This document shows, piece after piece, positions 11,887-23,535 of a stretch of 64,000 nucleotides of DNA. The position numbers and the translations under genes are program-made. The notes below the pieces were generated by a model. That model did no database searches. It saw nothing but the letters and a program-made list of their open reading frames with translations, and was not told the DNA's origin. Position 1 is the stretch's first letter. Each line of letters begins with the position of its first letter. Source of the stretch: Phyllosticta citriasiana (lineage: Eukaryota; Ascomycota; Dothideomycetes; Botryosphaeriales; Phyllostictaceae); assembly GCA_038021145.1 (NCBI GenBank), contig JBBPHT010000007.1:1674001-1738000 (forward strand), read 5' to 3'.

Positions 11887-12803
11887 AACGGACAGAGGAC
11901 GGGACACATGGCGCTGTTCCAGTTCCACTTCGCCCTATGCGCGGGTCGATCTGTAAATTAGTTCCAAGACACAATCAAAGTGCGTCTTCATAAACAATCT
12001 TCGTTGCCGTGAATGCGCTTCACCGTGGGAGAAGGCCTTGATGCATCAGGCAGCAGTATTCGTCCGTTTCGCATTGTCTTTTCCGTATTCGCACAGTGGA
12101 AAGCGAAGGCGGGAGGGCAGACGGCAAGCCGAGAGCGATGCGGCGGGCCACCTGGCGCAGCGTGCCTGCAGTCTGTGTTTGGCGAAGGCTGTCCAAGTCG
12201 AACCGCAGCTGACAAAAGAGGTCGACCGTGGCTCTGCTCGGTCGAATGCCGAAAGAGAGCAAGATTCGGGCTATGGCTTGTACCGAGGCAGAAGGCGATG
12301 GCGATGCAGAGGGATAGATAGATGTTCTTGATGACTGCCCGGTAAGCGCGCGACTTCTTTCATCATGGCCACGCACGGCTGTCAGGGGTCCGGGCGCAAG
12401 GCAGTGACGTAGCCCTGCACACCTCACTGTCCGGGTATCTTCAATTCTCCAGGGACTCCCATGCTTCGTCCACCAGAACTACTCTCTCCTCCACTATTGA
12501 CAACCTGTCGTGTATTCCACATTCCACAAGCCCATCCCCATTGCTTGCGCTCACTGTGGCATCGTCCCACTGTCATGCTCGCCGCTTCGCACGACTAAAC
12601 GCCCGTCGCGCCATCGTTGCCTCTTTCCGACCCCGACCCCGACCCTGCTCGCGAGATCGGAGCTTACGGACGGAATCTCACACATCCGCTACCGATACCA
12701 CCTGGGCGGGCTGCTACAGTTGCCCTCTTCATTTGCAGCGACCTCTACCTTCGCTGTTCACCCTCACTTCCACCCCGAACGTGTCCGAGCTCGCCGCAGA
12801 ACC
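11887..12803. other. Intergenic / 5' leader
   Basis: No gene recognised. The last 300 bases before 12804 are open in the same frame as the downstream gene but consist of C- and T-rich leader sequence without protein-like composition, so they are read as promoter and 5' UTR. Confidence 0.45.
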
Positions 12804-14830
12804 ATGGCGACTCTCCATGATGCTCTGAAATGCCTACGCCCCAAAGACTTTGCCGATGTGCCCCTGGAGGACTTGGGCCCCTGGATGTCCGAGGTCTTTG
12901 CCGATTGCGAAGTGGCAGTCAACTCTGTACCTCATCCTCTTGGTGGCACAGACTTTACAGCCTCCAAGCGCAGTCGTAATGACGCCAATGGCGCGACATG
13001 CGCTACCGAGATGACAGTCTCCGAGGCTCGACCTCCGCCGGTAGACCCCTCACACGAAGAGTTGAAAAAGTCATGGGGCAAGCCGGTCAAGGTCAACGAC
13101 AATCCCTTGGGAATCACAGTGTACAAAATGGCTGGCGCTGACAAGCGTGGGTCCTGGTTTGCTCGGAAAAGCATCCACGAGGGCTTGGGCTTCACCAAAT
13201 GGAAAAAGGCGATTCAACGTGAATTTGCCGAGAGCTTGGCCGTCGAGGGAGGACCTGGAAGCGGCTGTGTCAGAGGCATCGGGGGAGATAGAAGGCTGGA
13301 GCAGCGCACAGTCGAGGGGGTGGGACAGATGGAAGGTACGTGTTTGAAAAGATCAAAGGCAAACTCCGCTGACAGACTTCTCCAGTCCTCCAACTATCAG
13401 CCCAATTTCCAGGTCCCACAGCACCACGCGAATTCATCACCCTCCTCCTGACCTCAGACAACGCCCTCACAGAAAAGTCAAAGCCCCATATCACACCCTT
13501 AGATGATGCATTAGACCAATTACCACGGCACTTCATGGTTGTCTCGATACCCACCGAACACCCCGATGCTCCGCCCCGCCAGGGTCTTGTGAAAGGACAG
13601 TACGAGTCGATAGAGCTGATTCGAGAGATACCCCTGACGCCATCAAAATCCAAAACCAGCCAGTCCACGGACCGACGAGACAGTGCCAGTGAAGACGACC
13701 CCGAGACTAATCCTGTGGAATGGATCATGATCACGAGGAGCGACCCTGGTGGCGGAATCCCACGCTTCATGGTGGACCGTGGCACTCCAGGTAGCATCGT
13801 TGCGGATACCAAAAAGTTTCTAGATTGGGCTTGTGCCAGAGACCATGTCCCAGATCCCGAAGAGGGAGTTGACCCAGACGAAGTTCAGGCGCTGACAACT
13901 GGAAAAACCGATGAGAAGGCAGAAATATACGACGCGGCAGCCGGCAATGGTCATGGCGCAGGCGTTGACGTGACCATAGCCGAGCAGTCAAAAAGTGCAC
14001 CTCACACACGTACGGTATCCGCTCAGAGTACCGCGGAAAGCTCGAAGTCTGCTGGCCTTGTATCGGGCTTCACTTCGGCTCTCGAGAACGGCATCCAGAG
14101 CTACGCACCGCAATCTGTGGCATCGTACCTCCAGCCCTCGCCGCAGCCCGTGTCGCCGGCATCCACAGCGTCGACCGAGAGCGAAACCTCAAGCCTCCAC
14201 AGCTTCACATCTGCACAGCAATGGACCACAGCCACCGAGCACGGCTCCAAGAAAGCACACTCGGACCGCCTGGATCCCGACACGGCAAATAACAGTTCCG
14301 AATCGCTCGGCGCCAGCAGCAGCACAGGCGCCAAATCAGTCACACCATCGCAGCAAACACCATACGAAAAGGAGCTTGCCAAACTCGACGCTAAGCGCAC
14401 AGCAGTCGAGACCAAACTGCGCCGGCAACGCGAGAAGGAGGCATCACGCACCGAAGCCAACACGGCACGCGAGGAGCGCGAAAAGCGCAAGGCGCAAGAA
14501 AAGTACGAAAAGGAAGTCGCAAAGCTCGCCGCTAAGCGCGAAAAAGAAGAGAAGAAGATGGAAGAGCGCCGCCGTAAGGAGGAAAACAAGCGCGAAATCG
14601 ACCGCGTCAAGCGCGAGCGCGACGAATGGAAGAGCCGTGCCGAGAAGGCCGAGGCCGAGGTCAAGCTGCTCCAGCAGCAGGTCAAGGAGCTGCAGAAGGA
14701 GAACACGGTGCTCGTGCAGGCCATGGGGCGCAGCGAGGAGGGCCGCACCGTGCTGAAGAGCGTAGCCGATGATATTGGTAGCGCCGTCGGCAGCGATGCT
14801 GGCAGTGCTAAGAGTCGGGCTAGTCGGTAG
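12804..14830 (+). CDS. DUF3074 (START-like) domain protein with C-terminal coiled coil
   Basis: Two exons (12804-13335, 13386-14830) join in phase 1 to 658 residues. The first about 340 residues carry the fungal DUF3074 pattern of a START-like lipid-binding fold: SWGKPVKVNDNPLGITVYKM, WFARKSIHEGLGFTKWK, EFITLLLTSDNALTE, PRHFMVVSIPTEHPDAPPR and VEWIMITRSDPGGGIPRFMV. A Ser/Thr-rich linker follows. From about residue 495 to 640 there is a highly charged continuous helix (repeats of KLxAKRxxxExK and KREKEEKKMEERRRKEE) ending in leucine heptads. The family probably binds a hydrophobic ligand; none is demonstrated. The ATG at 12804 sits in a good ACCATGG context and begins the conserved MATLHDALKCLRP. 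Confidence 0.85.
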
Positions 14831-16551
14831 ATTCGGTTTCCTTGTTCTTTTCTCTGGTGCGCGCTTTGCGTGTCGCCTTTTGCGCTCGGCGCGTGGTTGC
14901 TTTTTAACTAGAGGTTTGCTCCTCCTTAGTTGTGATTCCCTTGAGTTAGCAGCAAGCAAGCAAGTAAGCAAGCACATTGGCCGGTGGGTAGGTAGAGAGA
15001 TGCGGGAGTCGCTGTAGCACTTTCATGGCGTCTTGTCTTGTCTCATTCTTTTTTGCATTCTTTGTCATTTTGTTGCTTGTAGTAATCCATTCGATGGGCG
15101 GCGGGCAGACGAATCGCTAGTGAAGGCGTAGATTTGCTTTTGCGGCAGTGCAGTATTGTAGTAGTATTAGAAGAGCAGCAGTAAGGCAGGCAGACGTCTT
15201 TCTATAGAACCGAACAGTGTGTTGTACTTGAGCGTAGCGTAGAGTGGAGTCGGGTGTAGTGGAGTGGAGTCATGAGAAAAGCGCGGTATTACTGGTGCGG
15301 TAGACGGGCATTACATGTACAGCATCATGCATGAGAGGAAGAGGAAGTAGTATAGGTTGTAGAACCGTAATCAACAGTAACATCTTTATACACCATTAAT
15401 ATCCATTACTCTATACCGCTCATCACCCTCTCCTTCCCTCTCTTCTCCTAGCAGCTCTTCACCACCATCCTCCCATAATGACCACGCACGCATTCGCCGC
15501 ATGTATCCCTCACAGCGCACCCACACCCTCGCGGTTAGACTGAAGAATCCGGAGCACCACAACACTAAAGAAGCGAAAAGCTTCTATATGGTTTATAGCG
15601 GCGCAGCACCAGTCGAAAGGATGAACGATAGTTGGCTAAGGGATTCACTCGTCGGTTAGTCGGTTGCTTATGGGCGTAGGAGTTGCTTCTGCGGCGTGAG
15701 GTGGTGTTTTTTTTATATGTTTAAGGTGTGCTAGCTGTGTCATGGGAGTCACACGCTGCAGCGCATGATTTCCATGACACTTTGATTTGTGCGAGGAGGC
15801 AGGGTAGGAAAGAACAGTGATGTTCATAATTAAGGCCTAACATCTCACTCCATCATTTCCCTCTACTAAATACCACTATCTAACAGCGCCGCGGCTAAAC
15901 GTAAGAATCCTCCCGCAGAAACCGCAGAAGTCGATTTTCTGGCGGACTGGCTTGGCTGCACAAGAGACGGTAAGGTCGGATTTTTACAGTGTGCCGCGTC
16001 TCCAGCGGTGGTTTAATGGGGGAAGATTGTGATGACTACCGGAGTGCTCGGCGAGTTAGGGGTCATTTGCTTCGGTGGCGGTGAGGAAGCGGGGGATTCT
16101 ATACGTACGTGGGCTGTGCTGGTGGTTAGTATCGGGAGGGTTCTTAGGAGTTAGGAGTCATAGCTCTTTCACATGCTCCGTAGTAAGTGTGTGTGTCCTT
16201 GTGCTGGGCACACGCTGCTCGTGCTAGTCAATCACGTGTACTATTTATTGAAGGCGAGTATAAAGAGCATCATCCTGTAGGTGTTTCTATTTAATAGGTA
16301 GAGTAGGACGAGCGACTGTCGTCGAAACAAGAAGATACCTACCTACACATCACCCTAATGGCTTACTCCCGTCTGGTGTCGCGGTCTCTTTTCCATACTT
16401 CTACGTTGCCTTCGCTCTATTTTTAGCTCAGTCCTTCTTTTCCTTTCACCCCTTAAACCAACAATGGCGCAGCTCGTCAACGCTTCATCTCAAAGACCTC
16501 CGCCACTTACAATCAACAAACCATCCCTCCACACCACCACATGACTATTCC

Positions 16552-16552
<1 letters not shown>

Positions 16553-16591
<39 letters not shown>
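16553..16591. repeat. Poly-C tract, 39 bases
   Basis: An unbroken homopolymer of 39 cytosines flanked by CCA and TTCCAG. Nothing coding surrounds it. Such a run is either an unstable microsatellite or a sequencing/assembly length error. Confidence 0.9.
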
Positions 16592-17130
16592 TTCCAGCGC
16601 TCCCATGCGATGAGCAAACCTGAGCTACTCTCTGTGTCTGTCCGTCTGTTTGCAATCTTTCTTTCTCTCTCTGAGCAAGCAAGCAAGCAGGTAGGACGGG
16701 GTTTGACCGTTAGACTGACCGTGCAGCGGGTGGTGTGGAGTAGGTGGTTATTTGGAGGATTGGTTCACGCATCCATGAGGTAATATGGGAGGGAGTCATT
16801 AGTGGATGACGATGCTGGCAGACTGGCTGGCTGGCTGGCTGGCAATTTGGTCAGTGATGATGTTGTTGTAAGGGGTAAGTGGTGGTGGGAATCAGATGGA
16901 TGGATGGTGGGATGGGGTTGACGAAGCTACTACTTTTCTTTTGTTGTTGGATGAATGTGGAGAAAGTGGTTCAGATCCAGCAGTGGCAGCAACAACCAAC
17001 TTCATCACGCGTGCGCCAAATCCTTCTTGTCTGGAAGATGGTGATGATCCTGGTGGTGACGATGGTGGAAGAAGAAGCGTATCAGTAGTCGGTTGATGGC
17101 GGTAGTCAATAAGTCAAAGGGGGAAAAAGC

Positions 17131-17171
17131 AAAAAAAAAAAAAAAAAAATTTTTGGGGGGGTTTTTTTTTT
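17131..17171. repeat. Compound homopolymer A19-T5-G7-T10
   Basis: Four homopolymers directly abut: 19 A, 5 T, 7 G, 10 T. The A/T junction could form a hairpin in RNA on either strand, and it lies about 330 bases downstream of the minus-strand Stm1-like stop. It may simply be low-complexity slippage. Confidence 0.75.
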
Positions 17172-17506
17172 GTAATCTCATTCTCACCCGTTGGAGGGGA
17201 AGGTGTGGGCCAGGGTGGGGGGGCAGGTAAGTAAAAGGAAAAAAAGAGGACTACTACTCCCAGCTTGCCACTTTCAATCAAAAAACATGTCCTAAGTTTG
17301 GAAAGGTTTGGTTCGCTCTTGATTTCTGTCCGTCCGTCCGTCCATCCTTCCATTCCGTTCCCGTTTGCCCTTGGCTTTCCCCACAGCTGCTGCGTGCTCC
17401 GTTCAAGTCGTCAACAATAACAACAACAAAAGCAAGATATCCGGCTTGGTTCGGTCGGTAGGGTTAGACGAAGAGGCCGTCGTCGTGTGCGCGGTCTACG
17501 GCTCGT

Positions 17507-18832
17507 TTATGCGCCCAGGCTAGGGAACGCGCTGGAGTCGTTGATGTTGACAGCGCCGCCACGGGGGCCGCCGCGGGCACCGCCGCGAGGACCACCACGG
17601 CCGCGACCTTCGCCACGGAAGCTGCCCTCGCCACGGCCACGGCCGCCGCGGCCACCGCGGCCGCCACGGAATCCGGAGCGCTCCTCGCCACGGCCGTAGA
17701 TGTCGCCGAGCTCGACCTGGTTCTTCTCCTTCTTGCTGCGCTCGCGGTTCTTCTCCTTGCTCTCGCCGGCGAAGTACTCCTCCTCGACGCGTTCGACGGC
17801 CTTGCCCTCGGGGAACTTCTTGCCAGCACCCTCGTTGGGCTTGCGGATGGCGACGCCAGCGTTCAGCTGGGCCTTCTTCTCGAGAATCTCGGCAAGGTAG
17901 TCGTCGTAGCTCTTGACCTTGTCCTCGAGCTTGGCCTCAGCGGCACCGTTGGCCTCGGCCTCGATGTCGGCGCCCTCTTCCTCCTTGGCAATGGTCTCGC
18001 CAGCAATCTCGTCGGCAAGCTCCTTGTTGCCGTCATCGCCGCCCCAGCCCTTCTCGGCCTGCTTGGGGTGGTCACTGGGATTGGGTTAGCTACATTCAAA
18101 CAATTAGAGTGCTGCTCTTACGAGATGCCAGTCTTGGAGTGACGGTCATCACGGGGAGCACCGCGGGGACCACGGCCACCGCGGCCACCGCGACCGCGGC
18201 CACGGCCGCCCTCTTCGTGGCCTGGGCATGGTTAGCAATGTGTCGTCTTCATTGTGTTGTGGGCGACGTACGGGGATGACGGTCGAAGCGAACGCCATCG
18301 TCGGCGGGCCTGCTGCGGTTGCTGTCCCTACCAGCATTGCGGTCGCGGAAGGCTGCAGCGTGTCAGTGGAATGCGATGAAAGCCGACATGGGACGCGAGC
18401 AGCTGGTTGTGTTGAGGCGTGGGCCCAACGCTCTCACGTCGCCAATTGTTTGCACGTACCACCCTCGTTGCCGCCAACTTCCTTGCGGGCGTTGGCACCG
18501 GCGGTGCGGGGCTCCTTGATGGGCTCGGGGCCAGAGCGCTTGCCGGAGCGAGGGAGCGTCTTCTCGATGGCCTTGGTGGGAGGCTCAGGTTCCCTGTCGG
18601 AATCCTGCTCCGGGTCGTTGCCTGTGAGTGAGCGTAAGATGGCGTGTCCCAAGCGTTAAAAAGCTTTCGCGGGGAGCGAGGTGGAGGTACCCAGGAGCTC
18701 GTAGACGTTCTGCAGCCATTGCGCGTTAGCAGACGCGGTTCGAGGATCGATGCAATTGACGCCAAGCCGTTGGCAGCTTTGTTCTTGGGGCTGCAGTGAT
18801 GGACTGACCTTGGAAGCAATCGAGCCGGACAT
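17507..18832 (-). CDS. Stm1/Oga1-type ribosome-associated RGG protein (HABP4/SERBP1 family)
   Basis: Six exons (18832-18809, 18709-18691, 18621-18460, 18352-18272, 18221-18122, 18074-17507) splice in phase to 317 residues. The N-terminus MSGSIASKNVYELLGNDPEQ followed by DSDREPEPPTKA is the Stm1 N-terminal signature. The middle holds GWGGDDGNKEL and a charged helix of the HABP4/PAI-RBP1 type. Two Arg-Gly-rich blocks (around residues 98-115 and 270-305, many GGRG repeats) are RNA-binding and probable arginine-methylation sites. The end is AVNINDSSAFPSLGA. Known members clamp inactive 80S ribosomes and bind mRNA; the same role is inferred here. The gene begins with two tiny exons of 24 and 19 nt, so a simple ORF search would miss the true start. 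Confidence 0.88.
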
Positions 18833-19611
18833 GGTGATGGAAGAAAGCGCCTTTCGCGCTTGTCCTTCTAGGTGCGCACTCTGGTCTCGACCGGGATGAA
18901 CAAACGAGAGTCGATCCTGTGTTAAGAGGACCTGAGCTCTCGATGCGAATGGCGCGCTGGGGTGCGGAAAAGGTTTTGTCGCGGAGTGTCGTCAAGGGAG
19001 GACGATGGGAGATTGTTGACGGGCCGGGCAACGTGACGAAATATCTCATTGTGGTTATGCCAAGCCTGGCCATGTAAGCGAGCGGGCGCGGAGCGGAACA
19101 AGACCTGAAGTGTCTGTCCACTCACAACCCTCGCGCCGGCACGCCCTTGGCCTTTGACGCGTTTGGCACGCCTAGGGACTTTATCGCATCACGACTCGTT
19201 GTCTGGCTTCCTTGCACTTGTTTTGTCGCCTCCCCCGCCGGGTGCCCAAGGGCTGCCCAGCAACTTTGGCGAATGGCTTTTTAAATCTTGTCTCTCAATA
19301 GACAAAGCTACATGTACCTTGACGGCACAAGGTCGGGGCGTCGCAGTCTCACTCTTGTGACGGCTGCTGCGACAGGCTACTGCCTCACCGTCGCATGACA
19401 AAGACACGGATATACTGCTGGCTTTGAACTTGCCCTCCCTTATTCCCTCTCTTTTTCCCGATTTTCTTCCTTTTCAACGATCCCTTGCCTCCATTTTCCC
19501 CTTGCCATGCCAGTCAACGCCCGCTGAAAAAAAAAAGTGACGAAAGATCCAACATGGCCTCTTCTCGACGCTCGCGCTGTCGATGACGGACATGTTCGTG
19601 GACTGCTCCCC
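18833..19611. other. Promoter of Stm1-like gene and 3' flank of bZIP gene
   Basis: No gene recognised; only short overlapping frames. The 5' leader of the Stm1-like gene and its promoter should lie in 18833-19100. Confidence 0.45.
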
Positions 19612-21023
19612 TCAACCAGTCTGGTACGAAAACTGGGTTGGGAAGTGCATGCTGGCCGAGAGGCCAAACGGGTCGGCGTCCAGAATGGGGTCGTATGGGT
19701 CGAAGCCTTGGTTCATGTTGCCGGACATGGCGTAGCCGCTGTGTGCATCTGCGGGTTGCAGGGCTGCAGGCGACGTGTACTGGTCCTGGCCCGGCGTGTA
19801 CTGCTGCGGCACAAGCTGGCCAGAGCCTTGGGCCTGGAGCTGTGGCGTTGATTGCGAGCGCATGTGCTGCGGTGGGAACGGTTGTGGATATGCGGCGGTG
19901 CCGGCCGAATGTTCGCTCGGGTCTCGGTCGTCGATCATGTCGTTTTGCGCATCATATTCCTGTTCTGTACTCACGGAGTCACTCTAGGATGAACAGAGTC
20001 CTATGCCTAAGCATACGTAGGAGGGGACGGGTCAACTTGCCGAGCTGGTCCATGTGGCTCTGAAAGGGCGATGGATAGTAGTTGGACGCACCGTTGGCGC
20101 CGCCCGCCATGGGGTTGCCTCCTGCTGGAGTATTGACGGGCGAAGCGTTTGGCATGCCGTTCGAGGCATTGAATTGCGTGTTCACCGGGGGTCGCGGCGG
20201 CGGGAGGGGGTTGTACTGCTGACGGGGCGGCTGCGGTCTAATCTGTTGCTGTTGTTGTGTTTGCTGCTGCTGTACTTGAGGCTGAGACACTGGGCCCACG
20301 TTGGGCGACACCGAGGGCATAAAGTTGGGAGACTTTGTTGCCGTAGTGGATGGAGACGACATGTGTGAAGCAGGAGTAGGTTGGGACTGCGGAGAATGAT
20401 TTTGAACAGCGGCATCAACGTCGACCTTTTGGGGCATGGCTGCAAATGAGCGCCGCGCCTGATGGTGCCTATTCATTATGGCCCTTTGCATTGGCGGCGG
20501 CTGCTGCACTGCAGATCCTGCTGGAGGAGGCATGCGGGTAGGCCCCAGATGCGGGCTGCCCGTCTTTGCACGGAGCTCAGCCTGGACGTCAATGCCTGGG
20601 AGGAGGGGCGTGGTCAGAAGATGTATGTAGCAGTGACATGGACTGGGGAGGGGGGAGGTTGGGTTGATACCTTTTTCCAGCAGGATGCGCTCGAGCAGAG
20701 AGTTTTTATATCTCAGCATAAGACATTCATCAGCGGCGCTACGATGGTTCTGCTGCAAGGTGTGCAGGGTCTCCTCGTGATGCTTGATGGTACTCTCCAA
20801 CTGCTTGATGTACTCGGTGCGACGCTCGCGGAAGGCGGCCTGGGCCTGCCGGTTCCGCTGCTTGCGCTCCTCCGAGGTGGCATAGATCTTGCGACGCTTA
20901 GTGGTTAGCGGGGGTTGTGGACATGGCATTGGGGGGCAAAGCATGGGTTTCTGGGCAGCAAATTGATAGCGGGTGTTGTCTAAGAAGGTGGTTGCTCACA
21001 GGCTTGCGGCCGCCCTTCCGTTT

Positions 21024-21057
<34 letters not shown>

Positions 21058-21200
21058 GGCGGCTGATCCTGAGCGCTATAAGAGTCGGGCTCGAGCTCGG
21101 GAGAGGTCGCAATGGAGCTAACAGAGCCATCCTTGGAGGGCTCGTTCGCATTGGTATCTCTGGCAGTCGAGTGGTGGGCTTGGAGGTCGTTATCGCCCAT
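19612..21200 (-). CDS. bZIP transcription factor with poly-Gln and a GC-AG intron
   Basis: Four exons: 21200-21000, 20896-20671 (or beginning at 20950), 20595-20041 and 19964-19612, giving 444 residues (462 with the alternative acceptor). The basic region RKQRNRQAQAAFRERRTEYI is followed by a leucine zipper LESTIKHHEETLHTLQQNHR and the conserved block LMLRYKNSLLERILLEKGID. An 11-Gln run precedes the DNA-binding region, and the C-terminal half is Gln/Pro/Asn-rich, as in fungal activators. The second intron is readable in frame but its removal restores EKGIDVQAEL. The third intron starts GCAAGT rather than GT; with it the protein reads HMDQLEQEYDAQND. A GT alternative (GTTGAC, two bases away in phase) exists but is a poor donor. 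Targets are unknown. Confidence 0.85.
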
Positions 21201-22043
21201 GGCAGGGGGGGGCGCGCGCAGGGTATCGACACGCACACAGCGGCGGTAAGGTAGGCTGGGCTGGGCTGGCTACGCTCAGGGCCCTGACGTACGGTCTGAC
21301 GGACCTGACGCGAGGGACGTGTTTCGGGCGATCCGGGGCGTGAGCGGGTAGTCGCAGCGCGGGCGATAGCGAGACTGCTGATAGTGTTGATAACGAGAAT
21401 GGTAGAGATAATAGCACAAGGCTCGACTGGAGGGGTGGGCAAAGTTGGCGTGAGGTAAGACGTTGGGTAATGGAAACGGGGCCCTTTGAGCAGTCGGAGA
21501 CGGGGGGGGGATTTGAATTTCGTCCAGCGGCCAGGGCGCCGTGCCGGGCCGCGATCGGAGCTCGACTGCTCTGCACAAGGCGACGAGAATTTTTCTCTTC
21601 GTTTACAGTGGCAGCAATTATTCCTGCTCGCTGCAGCGCCTAGGTCGTGTGGTTGCCGAGGGGGCCGAATGATGATGATGATGATGATGACGATGTGAAT
21701 GAAGCTGTCGTCGCGGCGGGCGAGGGGCTAACATCACCGACGACTCGACGAACACAGACTATGGGGCCTCAACGTCGACTGGACCATCCCATGTGCCTCA
21801 TCCTTTTTCCCTCGTGCCTCTCTCTGTGCTTCGACCTGTTTCCCACCAGATGGTGGCCCCCCGGCTAGCACCGCCATGGCCAGATAGACTTTGGCTACTG
21901 ACGCCACCGGGTCCCAGGACCTACGCTGCTTATCCTGACACCATAGGTTGCTTTCTCGACAGATTTGACAGGAAGGACCACGGGCAGTAGTCTTTGCTTC
22001 TCTGCTCAACGCCTTTCCATGGTCGTCACGGTCAGGTCGTCCA

Positions 22044-22089
22044 CTGGCTGCTGGCTGCTGGCTGCTGGCTGCTGGCTGCTGGCGCTGGC
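22044..22089. repeat. Heptanucleotide minisatellite (CTGGCTG)n
   Basis: About six near-perfect tandem copies of a GGCTGCT/CTGGCTG heptamer, visible as CTGGCTGCTGGCTGCTGG continuing to 22089. Confidence 0.8.
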
Positions 22090-22337
22090 GCTGGGTCGCG
22101 ACGATTCGCCGTCGACTGATGTGCCCCGCATCACCTAAGGTATGCCCTGCCCTGTCCTTGGTAAGGCGCATCTGGCCGGCGCGCCGTTTCTCCTCGGAAC
22201 CGCTCTTGGCTACCACCGCAGCCTGTCAGCCCTGCGCTTGTCCTTAGGCACCCGGCCGGGGACCTTAGCCACCACAGCCAACCAACAGCTCATCATCCGC
22301 TCTTTAGCTCAACAGCTCCCTCTCTCTCCCAGCTCTC

Positions 22338-22378
22338 CTTCCAGCTCCCAGCTCCCAGCTCCCAGCTCCCAGCTCCCA
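22338..22378. repeat. Heptanucleotide minisatellite (AGCTCCC)n
   Basis: Five to six tandem copies of AGCTCCC, the last four perfect, inside a C/T-rich stretch. It lies 250 bases from the CTGGCTG heptamer array. Confidence 0.8.
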
Positions 22379-23535
22379 TCGCTCGTCGGCTTTCTCCTCT
22401 ACAACACAACCCTGTGTCCTGGCTTTCTCCGCCGCCGCCCGTGACGCTGTGACGCCTCACGCCTGCCGACGCCGACGCCGACACCCCCGCCTCCTCCACC
22501 TCCACCTCCGCTCTGCCTCGCCAGCCAGCCATGACACGTTGTCGCCAGTCCGGGTCGCATGTCCGGTCACCTGTTCTCGGTCCCGCCTTCCCCCATCGTG
22601 ACTTGCCCGCTCAGAAACGCCTCCGAACCATCTCTCCACCCATTCGCCCCTCCGAATTCCCCGGGGCCGTCTATTAAAGAGAATATGACCTCAAGTGACC
22701 TGATCACGCTGCCAGCTCGAGCTCTTCGACCAGGCACCATGCGCCGTTGACATCCGGTAGAACCACTGCGCCAAGTGCCAGTCTCGGTTCAATCACCAAC
22801 ATGCCGTCTTCACTCGGCCAGCCTTCCCGAGCGGGTTGCCTCATTGAACACCGTCTCCTCAAAGTGGCAAGATGCTCGTACAGCCACCTCGTCACTTGGA
22901 GAATTTCAATTTTGGCCGCCTGAAAATTACGACAACGCTCTGGTGACAGCTGTAGGTGTCAATTTCCCTCTGGTACTCTTTTCCTATTCGAAAACCTTGA
23001 TTCAATTTCATCGAAATCACGGGGTCTCGCGATATGCAGCCCACTTGTCGAAACATTGAAAGCCTGCTTGGGCCAAACGACGGGAGAAAATTCGACGCAA
23101 ACAGTGCCCCCCGGAAAAGTCGCGTGGAGATGGAGAACTGAGACGTCAGCAAACAAATTAAATTCAGCTGTGCCCAGAATTGACGCTTTACATTGCACGA
23201 TTACAATGATTGCAAAGTGTGATGGCGAATCTGCGCAATGCCGACTCAGGAGTGCGGATCCGACTTGAACCAACAGAGACTTTGCGTTCGAAGCCGGAAC
23301 CTGCTCCTGGTTGTACCAAGTTCAATCGTCTCGAACTACGTCTAGACAATGGAATCATGGAAAGGACGACCGCGCGTTTCCGATCGCCCTTCCAGCCTTC
23401 CGATTAGCAGGAACGACGTGCCAGAACCTCGTGAATCTTGCACGCAACCTGGTTACATCCTCACATCACCTATTCGACCTTACAGCTGCTGGTTCGACTT
23501 GCGGGCCACGACTATGATGCATAGCTTTTGAGCAC

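Larger units (their letters stand above)
14831..17506. other. Long gene-free stretch with homopolymer tracts
   Basis: 2.7 kb without a credible coding frame. It contains an uninterrupted run of 39 C (16553-16591), a GGCT tetranucleotide run (about 16823-16843) and a junction of A19, T5, G7 and T10 (17131-17171). The left end is probably the 3' UTR of the DUF3074 gene and the right end the 3' UTR of the Stm1-like gene. Confidence 0.6.
21201..23535. other. Divergent intergenic region with short tandem repeats
   Basis: 2.3 kb between the bZIP gene (minus) and the arrestin gene (plus). It contains a GAT run at about 21669-21690, seven-base CTGGCTG repeats at about 22044-22089 and seven-base AGCTCCC repeats at about 22338-22378. 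The short overlapping frames carry no recognisable domain. Confidence 0.5.

Noticed and set aside
12510..12803. In-frame N-terminal extension of the DUF3074 protein
   Set aside because: The extension is translated leader-like sequence; the conserved N-terminus begins at the ATG at 12804.
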